Shown in pieces: positions 8,619 through 16,806 of a DNA stretch of 64,000 bases (within the stretch, counting starts at the first letter, position 1; each line of letters begins with the position of its first letter). The notes beneath the pieces were generated by a model. It was not told the DNA's origin and ran no database searches. It was given only the letters and a program-made list of their open reading frames with translations. The stretch spans positions 6,262,001 through 6,326,000 of the forward strand of contig NZ_JAJNEL010000001.1 of assembly GCF_029428675.1 (NCBI RefSeq). Direction: 5' to 3'. The position numbers and the translations under genes are program-made. The DNA comes from Streptomyces sp. JH14 (lineage in GTDB: Bacteria > Actinomycetota > Actinomycetes > Streptomycetales > Streptomycetaceae).

Positions 8619-9224
8619 TCAGTGCCGGAGGTCCGACTGCTCAGGGGTGCGCTGGCGGGCGCGGTAGGCGCGAAGATTGGTGGGGTGACCGCACTTGCGT
8701 ACGTCGTGCCAGACGCCGCTGTTGTTCCGTGACCGGTCGAAGAACGTCACTCGGCACCGCTCGCTGCGGCAGACCTTCAGCCGCCGCCAGGTGTCGGCCC
8801 GCTGGGCGTGGAGCATCTCGATCAGGATCAGTGAGACCACCGCCCGCCAGCCGCTGCCGGCCGGCTCCACCTGGACGGTGCCGTCAGGGTCGAGCCGGAG
8901 GGCCGCGTCGAACGGAACCTGCGGGAGCGGGCTGTGCTCGCCGGCCGGCTTTTCCCCGGCCTTGGTGAGCCCGTCGCGCAGCCCGTCGCGGAAGGCGCGC
9001 AGGCGCTGCACATCGTCGCCGTCGAGCTGGATCGGCGACTGGTCCTGCGCCGGGTTACGGTCGCGCCAGACCGTGTTCAGCCAGGCCTGGGCGTCGTCGC
9101 GGTCCAGCAGGAGATCTGTCTTCCGGGGCTTGTCGGCCGACAAGGTGTTGAGCAGATCCTGGATCAGGGCCAGCCCGTCGGGGGCGGGCTCGATGTCGTA
9201 TCGGTCGGTGGCGGGCCATGTCAT
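8619..9224 (-). CDS. CGNR zinc finger domain protein (variant CGHP motif)
   Basis: A 201-residue protein with the two-part plan of the ABATE-CGNR family: an N-terminal domain (about residues 10-140) and a C-terminal zinc finger. Finger cysteines are Cys152, Cys157 and Cys178, within KVCRSERCRVTFFDRSRNNS and VRKCGHPTNLRAYRARQR. The name-giving Cys-Gly-Asn-Arg is Cys-Gly-His-Pro here. Family members are thought to be DNA-binding stress regulators. The ATG at 9224 is the first plausible start; the upstream frame is low-complexity. It is divergent from a metallo-beta-lactamase-fold hydrolase, with a perfect 29-bp palindrome between them. Confidence 0.8.
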   Translation of the reverse strand: MTWPATDRYDIEPAPDGLALIQDLLNTLSADKPRKTDLLLDRDDAQAWLNTVWRDRNPAQDQSPIQLDGDDVQRLRAFRDGLRDGLTKAGEKPAGEHSPLPQVPFDAALRLDPDGTVQVEPAGSGWRAVVSLILIEMLHAQRADTWRRLKVCRSERCRVTFFDRSRNNSGVWHDVRKCGHPTNLRAYRARQRTPEQSDLRH

Positions 9225-9450
9225 GAGGAATACGACTCCAGCAGCGACTGAACGTGAGGCGGAAATATGCGTAGCGCCATCGCATATTACCTCATTGTCC
9301 TGCCCTTTGGAGATTGCGAGGGCTGCGTGGCGTTCGGGGCGGGGTGCGGGCGCCGGGGGGTGGCGTCCGGCTTCGTCCGGCGGTCCGCGCCGGCACTCTG
9401 GTGCGGCGGTGGCGGCTGGCCTTGCGTGAAGACGTGCGCACCAGTACAAA

Positions 9451-9479
9451 GTAATAGGCAAAAGGCTTTTGCCTATTAC
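9451..9479. promoter_or_regulatory. perfect 29-bp palindrome upstream of MBL-fold gene
   Basis: GTAATAGGCAAAAG, one central G, then the exact inverted copy. It lies 75-103 bases upstream of the MBL-fold ATG and 227 bases upstream of the CGNR gene. Being AT-rich and perfect in a GC-rich genome it is a strong operator candidate; a partial related half-site (reverse strand GTAATATGCG) occurs near 9281-9292. It could also form a hairpin, but it has no T tract. Confidence 0.6.
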
Positions 9480-9553
9480 GATCTTGCTTGATCGTCTGGC
9501 GCTCTTTGCTGCCCGGCCTCCTTCCCAGCCTCCGACCGAACAAGGGAGCTCTC

Positions 9554-10402
9554 ATGCCGCACGGCCAACTGACGTACGAGGTCTTCGTCGCCCCGGGGAT
9601 CCCCACGACGGTCACGGATCTGCCGCCCGACCTGGACCGTCGGATGTGGTCGCCGATCTCCTCGACCCTCATCCAGGGAGAACGGGACGCCGTGCTCGTC
9701 GACCCGCTCATGACGATCGCCCAGGCCGACGCGCTGAGCGAGTGGGTGGCGGCCCAGGGCAAGCGGCTCACGGCGGTGTACATCACTCACGCACACGGCG
9801 ACCACTGGTTCGGACTCGCGAAAATTCTCAAGGAGTTCCCGAAGGCCCGTGCACTGGCCCTGCCGCATGTGGTCGAACGCATGCGGACGCAAGCGAACCC
9901 GGACTTCGTGAAGTCCTTCTGGAACGCCCGCTTCCCCGGCCAGATCCCCGAGAACCTCGTGCTGGCCCAGCCCATGGACGAGCCGTTCATCGAGCTCGAG
10001 GGACACCGGCTCGAAGCCGTCCCGCTCGGGCACACGGACACCGACGACACCACGTGTCTGCACGTACCCTCCCTGCAGCTGGTGGTGGCCGGGGACGCCG
10101 TGTACAACAACGTCCATCTCTACCTCGCCGAGTCTGCCCAGGAGGGCAGGCAGGAATGGCTCGCGGCGCTCGACCGTATCGAAGCCCTTGACCCGCGGCT
10201 GGTCGTGGCCGGCCACAAGGACCCCCAGGCACCGGACACGGCGGTCGCCATCGAGGAAACGCGGGCCTACATCCACGACTTCGCGCGCCTGGAGCAGGAC
10301 GCGGAGTCCGTCCTGGAGCTCTACGAAGCGATGCTCAAGATCCACCCCGACCGGATCAACCGCGGGGCGTTGTGGGGGTCGGCGCGGTTCGCTCTCGGGT
10401 GA
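9554..10402 (+). CDS. MBL-fold metallo-hydrolase
   Basis: A 282-residue metallo-beta-lactamase-fold hydrolase. Metal ligands are visible: His79, His81, Asp83 and His84 in ITHAHGDHWFG, a later His in LGHTDTDDT, Asp in VVAGDAVYNN and His in VVAGHKDP. These suggest a two-metal site. Members of this subgroup act on varied small esters or lactones, and the true substrate cannot be told. AAGGGAGC precedes the ATG at 9554, which is preferred over an in-frame upstream start. A 29-bp palindrome lies in its promoter region. Confidence 0.88.
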   Translation: MPHGQLTYEVFVAPGIPTTVTDLPPDLDRRMWSPISSTLIQGERDAVLVDPLMTIAQADALSEWVAAQGKRLTAVYITHAHGDHWFGLAKILKEFPKARALALPHVVERMRTQANPDFVKSFWNARFPGQIPENLVLAQPMDEPFIELEGHRLEAVPLGHTDTDDTTCLHVPSLQLVVAGDAVYNNVHLYLAESAQEGRQEWLAALDRIEALDPRLVVAGHKDPQAPDTAVAIEETRAYIHDFARLEQDAESVLELYEAMLKIHPDRINRGALWGSARFALG

Positions 10403-10460
10403 GCGGCGGGTGTGCGTGAGGAGCACTGAGCGCCGGGAACTGCTGACGGGGCCCTGAAGA

Positions 10461-10483
10461 GCCCGGCCCATCGCGGGCCGGGC
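10461..10483 (+). terminator. GC hairpin terminator after MBL-fold gene
   Basis: GCCCGGCCC pairs exactly with GGGCCGGGC across a 5-base loop, 58 bases after the MBL-fold stop codon. A short CTTCGTC follows. This is the usual form of a Streptomyces intrinsic terminator. Confidence 0.6.
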
Positions 10484-10720
10484 CTTCGTCGTGTCCGCGC
10501 CGTGCACACCGGTGGACGGCGCAAGCGGCAAGCGCCGCACCGCCGTGAGGCACGAGCGGCCGGGCCGCGGCAGACGATGCCGTGAGGGTCGCGTGCGACA
10601 GCGTGGCCGGAGCGATCCGCCGGGCGGTGCGCTCCGGCCACGCCGTGGTGCCGGGACTGACAGCCGGGGTGGTGCCGGATGCCGGCCGGGGCAGAGAGTG
10701 CCGCCGGCCGGCAGCACGCG

Positions 10721-11980
10721 TCAGTCCAGGGCGGCGGCCCGGACCTCTTCATGGCTGACCGCGACGACCGCTTCCTGCGCCGTCGCGCGACGCGCGGACA
10801 GGGCCATGAATCCCAGAGCGAGGATGCAGGCGACCGCGCTCGCGACGGTTCCCAGCGCCGCGGAACTGCGGACACCGACGGCGTTGACCGCGACGCCGCT
10901 CAGCAGCGAGCCGCTCGCAACGGCCACCTGCACCACGGCCGTGAAGGTCGCGTTGACGGCCTCGGTGGAGAACCTGTCCTGTCCGTCGGTGTAGAGCCAG
11001 TGCTGCAGAGCCACCGGCGCGTTGCCCCACGCCAGCCCCCACAGAGCGAGCCCCACGCAGACGGACGCCGTCACCGTGCCGCCCGCGCTCAGCGCAAGGA
11101 GCCCGCCGGCACCGAAGACGAGGGTGGCGATCACGGTGCCGCGGATGCTGCGCCCCAGGAGCGCCCCGCCGCCGAAGTTGCCGACGATGGTCAGCGCGCC
11201 GTACCCCAGCAGCAGCCCGCTGGCCAGTCCGGCGCTGAGGCCGGTGACGTCGTGAAGGTAGGGAACGACGAAGGTGTAAGCGCTGAACTGGGCGAACACG
11301 ACGAGGAAGACGACGGCGAGGATGACGTTCGCGGGCACCGAGCGCAGGAGCGGACGGAAGTGCGCCATCGTCACGCGGTCCGCGGTGGGTATCTTCGGGA
11401 TCGCCAGCGCCTGGACGAGGGCGGCGACGACCGCGACCGCGGCGGCCGCGACGAACGTCGCCCGCCAGCTGGTGTGGGTGGCGATGAGGCTGCTGCTGGG
11501 CACACTGACCACGGATCCCACCGCGATGGCACCGAAGACGACCGACGACGCGGTGTGCACGATCCGTGCGGGAACGAGCCGGGCCGCGGCGGAGACGGAA
11601 GTGGCCCAGACGCCGCCGATGCTGATGCCGAGGATCAGCCGGGAGACCAGCATCATCGAGAAACCGGTCGTCGCGGCGGACAGGATGCACGACACGGCGA
11701 TCAGTGCCGTGAGTCCGATGATGGCCAGGCGCCGGTCCAGGCGTCGCATGAGGACGGTCGCGGCGGGTGCGGCGACCGCGCCGGAGAGGGCGGGCAGGGT
11801 CACGAGCAGTCCGGCGGTGCCTTCGCTGACGCCCAGCCCGGCGCTGATCTGAGGCAGCGCGCCGACCGGCACGAACTCCGAGACGACCACGGCGAAGGAG
11901 CCCAGGGCGATGGCCACCACCGGTAGCAGCGGATGCCTGGGGCGCGGACGGCCGTGCGAGGCGGAGGGCGGTGAGGACAT
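10721..11980 (-). CDS. MFS efflux transporter (DHA1-like)
   Basis: A 419-residue membrane protein with about 12 transmembrane segments, of the drug:proton antiporter type (similar in plan to AraJ/Cml exporters). The loop 2-3 signature region is seen as LMRRLDRRLAIIG and the N-terminal segment LGSFAVVVSEFVPVGALPQI is typical. It should export a small compound using the proton gradient. ATG at 11980 follows AAAGG. The gene is preceded by an operator-like ACCGATCGGT 36-45 bases upstream of its start; the same site precedes the TetR gene upstream, so it is very likely under TetR control. Confidence 0.88.
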   Translation of the reverse strand: MSSPPSASHGRPRPRHPLLPVVAIALGSFAVVVSEFVPVGALPQISAGLGVSEGTAGLLVTLPALSGAVAAPAATVLMRRLDRRLAIIGLTALIAVSCILSAATTGFSMMLVSRLILGISIGGVWATSVSAAARLVPARIVHTASSVVFGAIAVGSVVSVPSSSLIATHTSWRATFVAAAAVAVVAALVQALAIPKIPTADRVTMAHFRPLLRSVPANVILAVVFLVVFAQFSAYTFVVPYLHDVTGLSAGLASGLLLGYGALTIVGNFGGGALLGRSIRGTVIATLVFGAGGLLALSAGGTVTASVCVGLALWGLAWGNAPVALQHWLYTDGQDRFSTEAVNATFTAVVQVAVASGSLLSGVAVNAVGVRSSAALGTVASAVACILALGFMALSARRATAQEAVVAVSHEEVRAAALD

Positions 11981-12011
11981 GACAGTTGCCTTTCTCGGAG
12001 AAACGATCTTT

Positions 12012-12027
12012 TGAGACCGATCGGTGC
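12012..12027. promoter_or_regulatory. TetR operator upstream of the MFS gene
   Basis: TGAGACCGATCGGTGC, containing the perfect palindrome ACCGATCGGT (12016-12025). An identical 16-base copy occurs at 12693-12708 upstream of the neighbouring TetR gene at the same distance from its start, which is strong evidence for a shared operator. Confidence 0.7.
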
Positions 12028-12092
12028 GGAATGAGGGTGTGTGAAAGACGCGACGGACGGGAGCGGGGTGAGGGTCGGTTGAGGGCGGTGGG

Positions 12093-12662
12093 TCAGCGCA
12101 CAGACGACAGCAGATCGTCCGCAGCCGCGTCGAGCTCCGGGTCCGTCGACCCCAGGCGCGCCTGCACGCGCAGACCGAGCCAGCCGTTGTGGACCGCCTG
12201 CGCGGCGCGGTCGAGCCGCTGCGGCCGGGCGGTCGCCCACCGCTCCTCCTGGCCCAGGAGCCAGGCGATCCGCTCGGTGGAACGAGCGAAATATCCGCAG
12301 ACGGCGGTGTGCACGGCCGGGTCATCCGGGCGCTCCGCCGCCGCGTTCACGGCGAAGCACCCCGCCGGGCAGCCGGGCAGGCGTACGCGTGAGCGAAGCA
12401 GCGCGCGTACGCCGACGAGTCCTCCGCGCGGTGCGGCCTCGACCGCTTGTGCGTGGGACTCCTCCGCGTGCTCGATGTAGGTCGTGAGCGTGCGCAGGTA
12501 GAGGTCGTGTTTGCTGCCGAAAGTGTCGTACAGGCTGCGCTTGCCGATTCCCATGGCAGCCGCGAGGGCATCGGTGGAGGTGCGCTCGTAACCGTTCTGC
12601 CAGAACTCGAACAGCGCCTTCCGCAGCGCGTAAGCCGGTTCGAAGCTCTTGGTTCGTGCCAT
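12093..12662 (-). CDS. TetR/AcrR family regulator of the adjacent MFS exporter
   Basis: A 189-residue TetR regulator. The helix-turn-helix reads TSTDALAAAMGIGKRSLYDTFGSKHDLYLR; the ligand-binding domain has the GCFAVNAAAERPDDP motif of the family. ATG at 12662 has AGGAGG upstream. It is in the same direction as, and just upstream of, the MFS exporter gene, and both genes carry the same 16-base operator about 35 bases before their starts. The likely role is autorepression and repression of the exporter until a ligand is bound. Confidence 0.9.
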   Translation of the reverse strand: MARTKSFEPAYALRKALFEFWQNGYERTSTDALAAAMGIGKRSLYDTFGSKHDLYLRTLTTYIEHAEESHAQAVEAAPRGGLVGVRALLRSRVRLPGCPAGCFAVNAAAERPDDPAVHTAVCGYFARSTERIAWLLGQEERWATARPQRLDRAAQAVHNGWLGLRVQARLGSTDPELDAAADDLLSSVR

Positions 12663-12692
12663 GAGGACCCTCCTGACGAGAACAGTAGGTAA

Positions 12693-12708
12693 TGAGACCG
12701 ATCGGTGC
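12693..12708. promoter_or_regulatory. TetR operator upstream of the tetR gene
   Basis: Second exact copy of TGAGACCGATCGGTGC; its palindrome (12697-12706) lies 35-44 bases upstream of the TetR ATG, against 36-45 for the exporter. Confidence 0.7.
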
Positions 12709-12786
12709 AATATGCGGCGAGGAGACGGACGCCACACTTCGCCGCCGCTCCGGCCGGCATGGGGCCGCTCCCCGCCGCACCGCGGT

Positions 12787-13791
12787 TCACATCTCGATGG
12801 CGACCTTGCCCAGGTGTGCGCCGGAGGCGAAGTAGCGCAGCGCTTCGCTCAGCTCCGCCAAGGGGAAGGCCCGGTCGATCACGGGCCGTAGTCCGGATTC
12901 CTCGACCGCTCGGACCAGGTCGCGCTGCTGCTCGTGGTTGCCGACGAGGACGCCGTTCAGCCGGATCTGCTTCATGTTGATGGCGCCGGTCGGGATGTCC
13001 CCGGACAGCCCGCTCAGGACGCCGATCACGGAGACGCGTCCACCGACGCGGACCGCCTGGATGGACTGCGGCAGGGTGGACGGACCGCCCACGTCCAGGA
13101 CGAGATCCGCACCGTGGCCGTCCGTCAGTTCGCGGACCCGGTCCCCCCACTGGGGCTGGGACCGGTAGTTGACGACATGGTCCGCTCCGAGCGCCGTTGC
13201 GCGTTCGAGCTTCTCGTCGGAGGAGGAGGTGACGATCGCGGTGGCGCCGGAGAGCTTCGCGAGCTGCAGGGCGAAGACGGAGACGCCGCCGGTGCCCTGG
13301 AGCACGACCGTGTCACCGGGCCTGATGCCGCCGTTCTCGTGCAGGGCCGTCCATGCCGTGAGCCCGGCCACGGTCAGGGTGGCGGCTTCGGCGTGGGAGT
13401 AGCCGCGCGGGGCCCGCTCGAACTGGGCGGCGGGCGCGACGACGACCTCGCGTGCGTAGCCCGGCACACCTATGCCGGGAGTGGTGCCGAAGTGGTCGAT
13501 CACCGCCCTGCCCGCCCGCCATCCGGGGAAGAAGCGCGCGAAGACCGCGTCGCCGACGGCCAGTTCGGTGACTGACTCGCCCACGGCCTCGACCACTCCT
13601 GCTCCGTCTGCGAGGGGTACGTGGCCGACCGGGGTGTCCGTGCTGCCCACGACGATGGTGTCGTGATAGTTCAGGGCGCCCGCGTGGACGCGTACCCGCA
13701 CTTCACCTGGTCCGGGCTGGCCCGGATCCTGGAGGTCGGTGACCTCCAGGACGTCCTTTTCACCGGGATGCCTGACGATGACGGCCTTCAT
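12787..13791 (-). CDS. zinc-independent MDR alcohol dehydrogenase / quinone oxidoreductase-like
   Basis: A 334-residue medium-chain dehydrogenase/reductase. It has the GroES-like N-terminal domain (about 1-120), a GALNYHDTIV segment in place of a catalytic Cys-His zinc site, and a Rossmann domain with TVVLQGTGGVSVFALQLA followed by ATAIVTSSSDEKLERA, which fits NADP(H) binding. The structural zinc cysteines are absent, so it belongs to the quinone-oxidoreductase-like branch. AAGGAG precedes the ATG. It is divergent from nothing; a TetR gene on the same strand lies upstream across an AT-rich inverted repeat and probably regulates it. Confidence 0.87.
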   Translation of the reverse strand: MKAVIVRHPGEKDVLEVTDLQDPGQPGPGEVRVRVHAGALNYHDTIVVGSTDTPVGHVPLADGAGVVEAVGESVTELAVGDAVFARFFPGWRAGRAVIDHFGTTPGIGVPGYAREVVVAPAAQFERAPRGYSHAEAATLTVAGLTAWTALHENGGIRPGDTVVLQGTGGVSVFALQLAKLSGATAIVTSSSDEKLERATALGADHVVNYRSQPQWGDRVRELTDGHGADLVLDVGGPSTLPQSIQAVRVGGRVSVIGVLSGLSGDIPTGAINMKQIRLNGVLVGNHEQQRDLVRAVEESGLRPVIDRAFPLAELSEALRYFASGAHLGKVAIEM

Positions 13792-13863
13792 GGCGCTTCT
13801 CCTTCACATGACGACGGGTGGGCCGCCGGGACGCGTGGCGCTGGCACGTCCCGACGGCCGAGA

Positions 13864-13891
13864 AAAATAGATTACATACATCATCTATTTT
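13864..13891. promoter_or_regulatory. AT-rich inverted repeat upstream of MDR gene
   Basis: AAAATAGAT (13864-13872) and ATCTATTTT (13883-13891) form a 9-bp inverted repeat with a 10-base spacer, about 72-100 bases upstream of the MDR start. This is a good candidate binding site for the TetR protein encoded just upstream. Confidence 0.5.
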
Positions 13892-13942
13892 GGACGCGTC
13901 GGGGGGCGGGGGATCGGTCTGCGGTGCGGCCGGCGGGAGGCG

Positions 13943-14569
13943 TCAGCGGTCCGACGCCGCGACCGCCGTGCGGGCTGTGTCCAAAAGCTGCTCCGACAGG
14001 GGGGATCCGGCCGTCGCGCGGGCCAGTACCAGCGCTCCGACCATGGTGCAGAGCATCGCAAGGGCCTCGTCGGGCACCGCCGAGCCGTCGGCCTCGGCCT
14101 CGTGTGGGGGCGCCGCCGTGTTCGCCGTGTCCGGCGCCCCCTCTGCGAGCCAGCCGGCCAGCTCGCGGACTCCGTGGACGTACCGCTCCTTGGCCGGCGA
14201 GCCCGGCGGCTGCCGGGCGACGTCCGTGCCGAGGGCGGAGGCGGGGCACCCGGTTGCCGCACTGTCGCGGTGCTCGGGCGAGAGGTAGTAGTCGATCAGC
14301 GCCTCACGGGCCGCGGCGCGATCGCCGTCGCCCGCCGCCTCGAACCCGGCCAGGAGTGCCCGCAGCTCCTCGAAGGCACGCTCCGTGGCCTCGCCCTGGA
14401 GGGCGTCCTTGGAGCGGAACTGCCGGTAGAAACCGCCGGTCGTCAGCCCTGCCGCGCCGGTCAGCTCCGCGAGGCCGACCTGGAAGCCCTGTTCCCGGAA
14501 CATCCTCGAAGCGGTGGCGACGATCTGCTCCCGGTGCTCGGCCGCCTGTGCGCGTGACGCCCGGCCCAT
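13943..14569 (-). CDS. TetR/AcrR family transcriptional regulator
   Basis: A 208-residue TetR regulator. The N-terminal DNA-binding part contains REQIVATASRMFREQGF and GLTTGGFYRQFRSKDAL; the C-terminal domain has the ATGCPASALGTDVAR segment seen in a subgroup controlling oxidoreductases. I use the ATG at 14569, which follows AAGGGGTGG, in preference to an ATG 19 codons upstream. It lies between an MDR oxidoreductase (downstream, same strand) and a divergent catabolic operon, with an inverted repeat on each side, so it may control both. Confidence 0.85.
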   Translation of the reverse strand: MGRASRAQAAEHREQIVATASRMFREQGFQVGLAELTGAAGLTTGGFYRQFRSKDALQGEATERAFEELRALLAGFEAAGDGDRAAAREALIDYYLSPEHRDSAATGCPASALGTDVARQPPGSPAKERYVHGVRELAGWLAEGAPDTANTAAPPHEAEADGSAVPDEALAMLCTMVGALVLARATAGSPLSEQLLDTARTAVAASDR

Positions 14570-14636
14570 GGCGCCACCCCTTCCTGTCGCGTCGGCCTCC
14601 GATCCTATGGCCGGCGCATCCGTCATCCAGTCTTGC

Positions 14637-14669
14637 GTGAAATAGTCATAGCTAATACAGTTATTTCAC
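14637..14669. promoter_or_regulatory. inverted repeat between TetR gene and catabolic operon
   Basis: GTGAAATA (14637-14644) and TATTTCAC (14662-14669) flank a 17-base AT-rich centre. It sits 68 bases upstream of the TetR start and about 160 bases upstream of the flavin reductase gene, in the divergent promoter region. Confidence 0.45.
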
Positions 14670-14829
14670 TCTGTGGGTGGCGGCGCAGTTCCCCGTCAGT
14701 CCCCTGTGGCGGCGGTCGGCAGACGGTACGGCCGCCGCACCGCGCAGGCTGAGCACGCGGACCACGTGCACCCCGGAGATTCCGTGCGGCAGTCAGGATC
14801 GTGCGGAAATCAGCCTGAAAGGTGCACAG

Positions 14830-15558
14830 ATGTTCGTCGATGCCGCAGATCTGGACGCCAAGTCGGCCTACAAACTCCTCATCGGGGGGATCATTCCTCG
14901 CGCGATCGCCTGGGTGAGCACGGAATCCGTCGACGGCGTGGGAAACCTCGCACCGGTGTCCTTCTTCACGGCTGTGGGCCGCAAGCCGCCCATGCTGTCG
15001 ATCTCCCTGCAGCCCCGGGCGGACGGCGTCACGCTCAAGGACACGTTCATCAACATCCGCGACACGGGTGAGTTCGTGGTCAACACGGCCACGCTGCCCC
15101 TCGCCGGCCATCTGCACCGTTCGGCCTTCGAGTTCGAGAGCGACGTCGACGAGTTCACCGCGTTGGAGCTGGAGACCGAGGCCTCGCAGGAGGTACGTCC
15201 GCGGCGGGTGAAGGACACGCCCATCGCCTTCGAGTGCCGGCTGCGGCGCATCCTGCCCATCGAGGGCAGCCTCGACCACGTGGTGTGGGGCGAAGTGGTG
15301 CGCTTCTACATCCGCGACGACCTCTACCTGCCGGGCGGGCGCATCGACACGGCCGCCATTCCGTCCGTCGGCCGCCTGGCGGCGGAGTACACGCTGGTGA
15401 ACACCGTCTTCACCACACCACTCGACGACGACCTCGTCGCCAGGCATGCGCAGACACGCATGCACCGTCTCGACGAACACGCCTCCAACTGGTCGCCCAT
15501 CGACACCGACGCGTGGTCTCCGTCCGGCTCCACCATCACCGAAGGGCCCAAGGCATGA
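14830..15558 (+). CDS. flavin reductase-like domain protein (flavoredoxin type)
   Basis: A 242-residue protein of the flavin reductase-like FMN-binding split-barrel family. Typical segments are RAIAWVSTESVDGVGNLAPVSFF compressed as the FMN-binding N-terminal part, PPMLSISLQP, DTFINIRDTGEFVVNTAT and the C-terminal RIDTAAIPSVGRLAAEY. Such proteins supply reduced flavin to monooxygenases or act as flavin enzymes themselves. ATG at 14830 follows GAAAGG. It is the first gene of a four-gene run; its stop overlaps the next start in an ATGA, so the two are translationally coupled. Confidence 0.87.
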   Translation: MFVDAADLDAKSAYKLLIGGIIPRAIAWVSTESVDGVGNLAPVSFFTAVGRKPPMLSISLQPRADGVTLKDTFINIRDTGEFVVNTATLPLAGHLHRSAFEFESDVDEFTALELETEASQEVRPRRVKDTPIAFECRLRRILPIEGSLDHVVWGEVVRFYIRDDLYLPGGRIDTAAIPSVGRLAAEYTLVNTVFTTPLDDDLVARHAQTRMHRLDEHASNWSPIDTDAWSPSGSTITEGPKA

Positions 15559-16781
15559 CCCAGACAGCGGGTTTGACGAGAACCGAGCGGGTGGCGGACA
15601 CCGACATCCGCTTCAGGCGCCGGGGCACCGGTGACACAGCCCTCGTGTTCGTTCACGGCTTCCTGGACGACCAGTACGTCTGGGAAGGAGTGATCGACGC
15701 GCTGGCCGCACCCGGCTTCGAGTACGTCCAACTCGATCTCGCCGGCAGCGGGGACCGCACCGCCTCCGGCGGGCCGTTCGACCTGACCCGCTTCTCGCGG
15801 GACGTCGGAGCGGTCGTGGAGGCGCTGAACAAGCCGTTCGTCCTCGTGGGCCAGAGCATGGGGACCCTCGTCGCCGAACTGGTGGCAGCGGGCCACTCCT
15901 TCCCCGCGCTCGGCCTGGTACTGCTCTCACCCGTGCCGCTGGCCGGTGTCGGCCTCCCCGCAGAGGCGGCCGAGCAGTTCCGCTCGCTGGGCGGCGACGC
16001 CGACGGCCAGCGCACGGTACGCCGGCAGCTGTCCGTCACTCTGGCGGAGGCGGAACTCGACCGGCTGGTCGTGACCGGCGCCCGGATCCCGGAACCCGTA
16101 GTCCGTGATCTGGTCGACTGCTGGAACGACGGAGACCCGCTCGGGCAGACGCCGAGCGAGTACCAGGGACCCGTCCTGGTGGGCCGCGGCGCCGCCGACG
16201 GCTTCGTCACCGACGAGCTGGTGAAGGCCCACGTGCTGCCCCGCTTCCGGGCACCGGAGTCCTTCGCGGTCCAGGGCGCGGGCCACTGGGCCCACGTGGA
16301 GGCGCCCGCGGAGGTCGCCGCCCGGATCGAGGCATTCGTCACCGGCCTTCTCACGGCGGCCGGCAGCACGCCGCAGGCGCCCGGCCGGGGCTGGCGGGAC
16401 GCCTTCGCCAGCAAGACCGACACCGCCTTCGCCGACGCGTTCGCCGAGGACATCGTCCTGGAGGCGAGCGTGCTGGCCATCCCCGTCCAAGGACGCGACC
16501 AGGTCAAGGCCACGATGAGCGCGGCGAGCCGGATCTACGAGTCCCTGGAGTTCGTCCGGGAGACCACTGCCGGGCCGCGCACCTACCTGGAGTGGGAGGC
16601 GACCGCCTTCGGCGGCCACGAGATCTTCGGCGTCACGGTCCTCACCAAGGACGACGAGGACCGCATCAGCCATGTGGCCATCCATCACCGGCCCCTGGAG
16701 GCGGCTTTGAGATTCTCCGCCGAGCTGGGCGAGCGCCTCGCCGGAAGCGTCGACCCCGGCCACTTCTACAACGCCCACTGA
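15555..16781 (+). CDS. alpha/beta hydrolase fused to a SnoaL/NTF2-like domain
   Basis: A 408-residue two-domain protein. Residues 1 to about 265 are an alpha/beta hydrolase: oxyanion segment VHGFLDD, nucleophile Ser101 in VGQSMGT, acid in GRGAADGF and base His in GAGHWAH. Residues about 280-400 form an NTF2-like domain (WRDAFASKTDTAFADAFAED start, then IPVQGRDQVKATM and EWEATAFGGHEIFGV). The ATG overlaps the stop of the flavin reductase gene. The fusion joins two activities often encoded separately in degradative clusters. It probably cleaves a C-C or ester bond in a ring-degradation route; the exact substrate is unknown. Confidence 0.87.
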   Translation: MTQTAGLTRTERVADTDIRFRRRGTGDTALVFVHGFLDDQYVWEGVIDALAAPGFEYVQLDLAGSGDRTASGGPFDLTRFSRDVGAVVEALNKPFVLVGQSMGTLVAELVAAGHSFPALGLVLLSPVPLAGVGLPAEAAEQFRSLGGDADGQRTVRRQLSVTLAEAELDRLVVTGARIPEPVVRDLVDCWNDGDPLGQTPSEYQGPVLVGRGAADGFVTDELVKAHVLPRFRAPESFAVQGAGHWAHVEAPAEVAARIEAFVTGLLTAAGSTPQAPGRGWRDAFASKTDTAFADAFAEDIVLEASVLAIPVQGRDQVKATMSAASRIYESLEFVRETTAGPRTYLEWEATAFGGHEIFGVTVLTKDDEDRISHVAIHHRPLEAALRFSAELGERLAGSVDPGHFYNAH

Positions 16782-16806
16782 CGACCCTCGGAACGGAAAA
16801 TACGCC

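Noticed and set aside
10721..11926. A 415-codon plus frame across the MFS gene
   Set aside because: It is the antisense of a clear membrane transporter; composition is Asp/Gly/Arg-rich and typical of a high-GC shadow.
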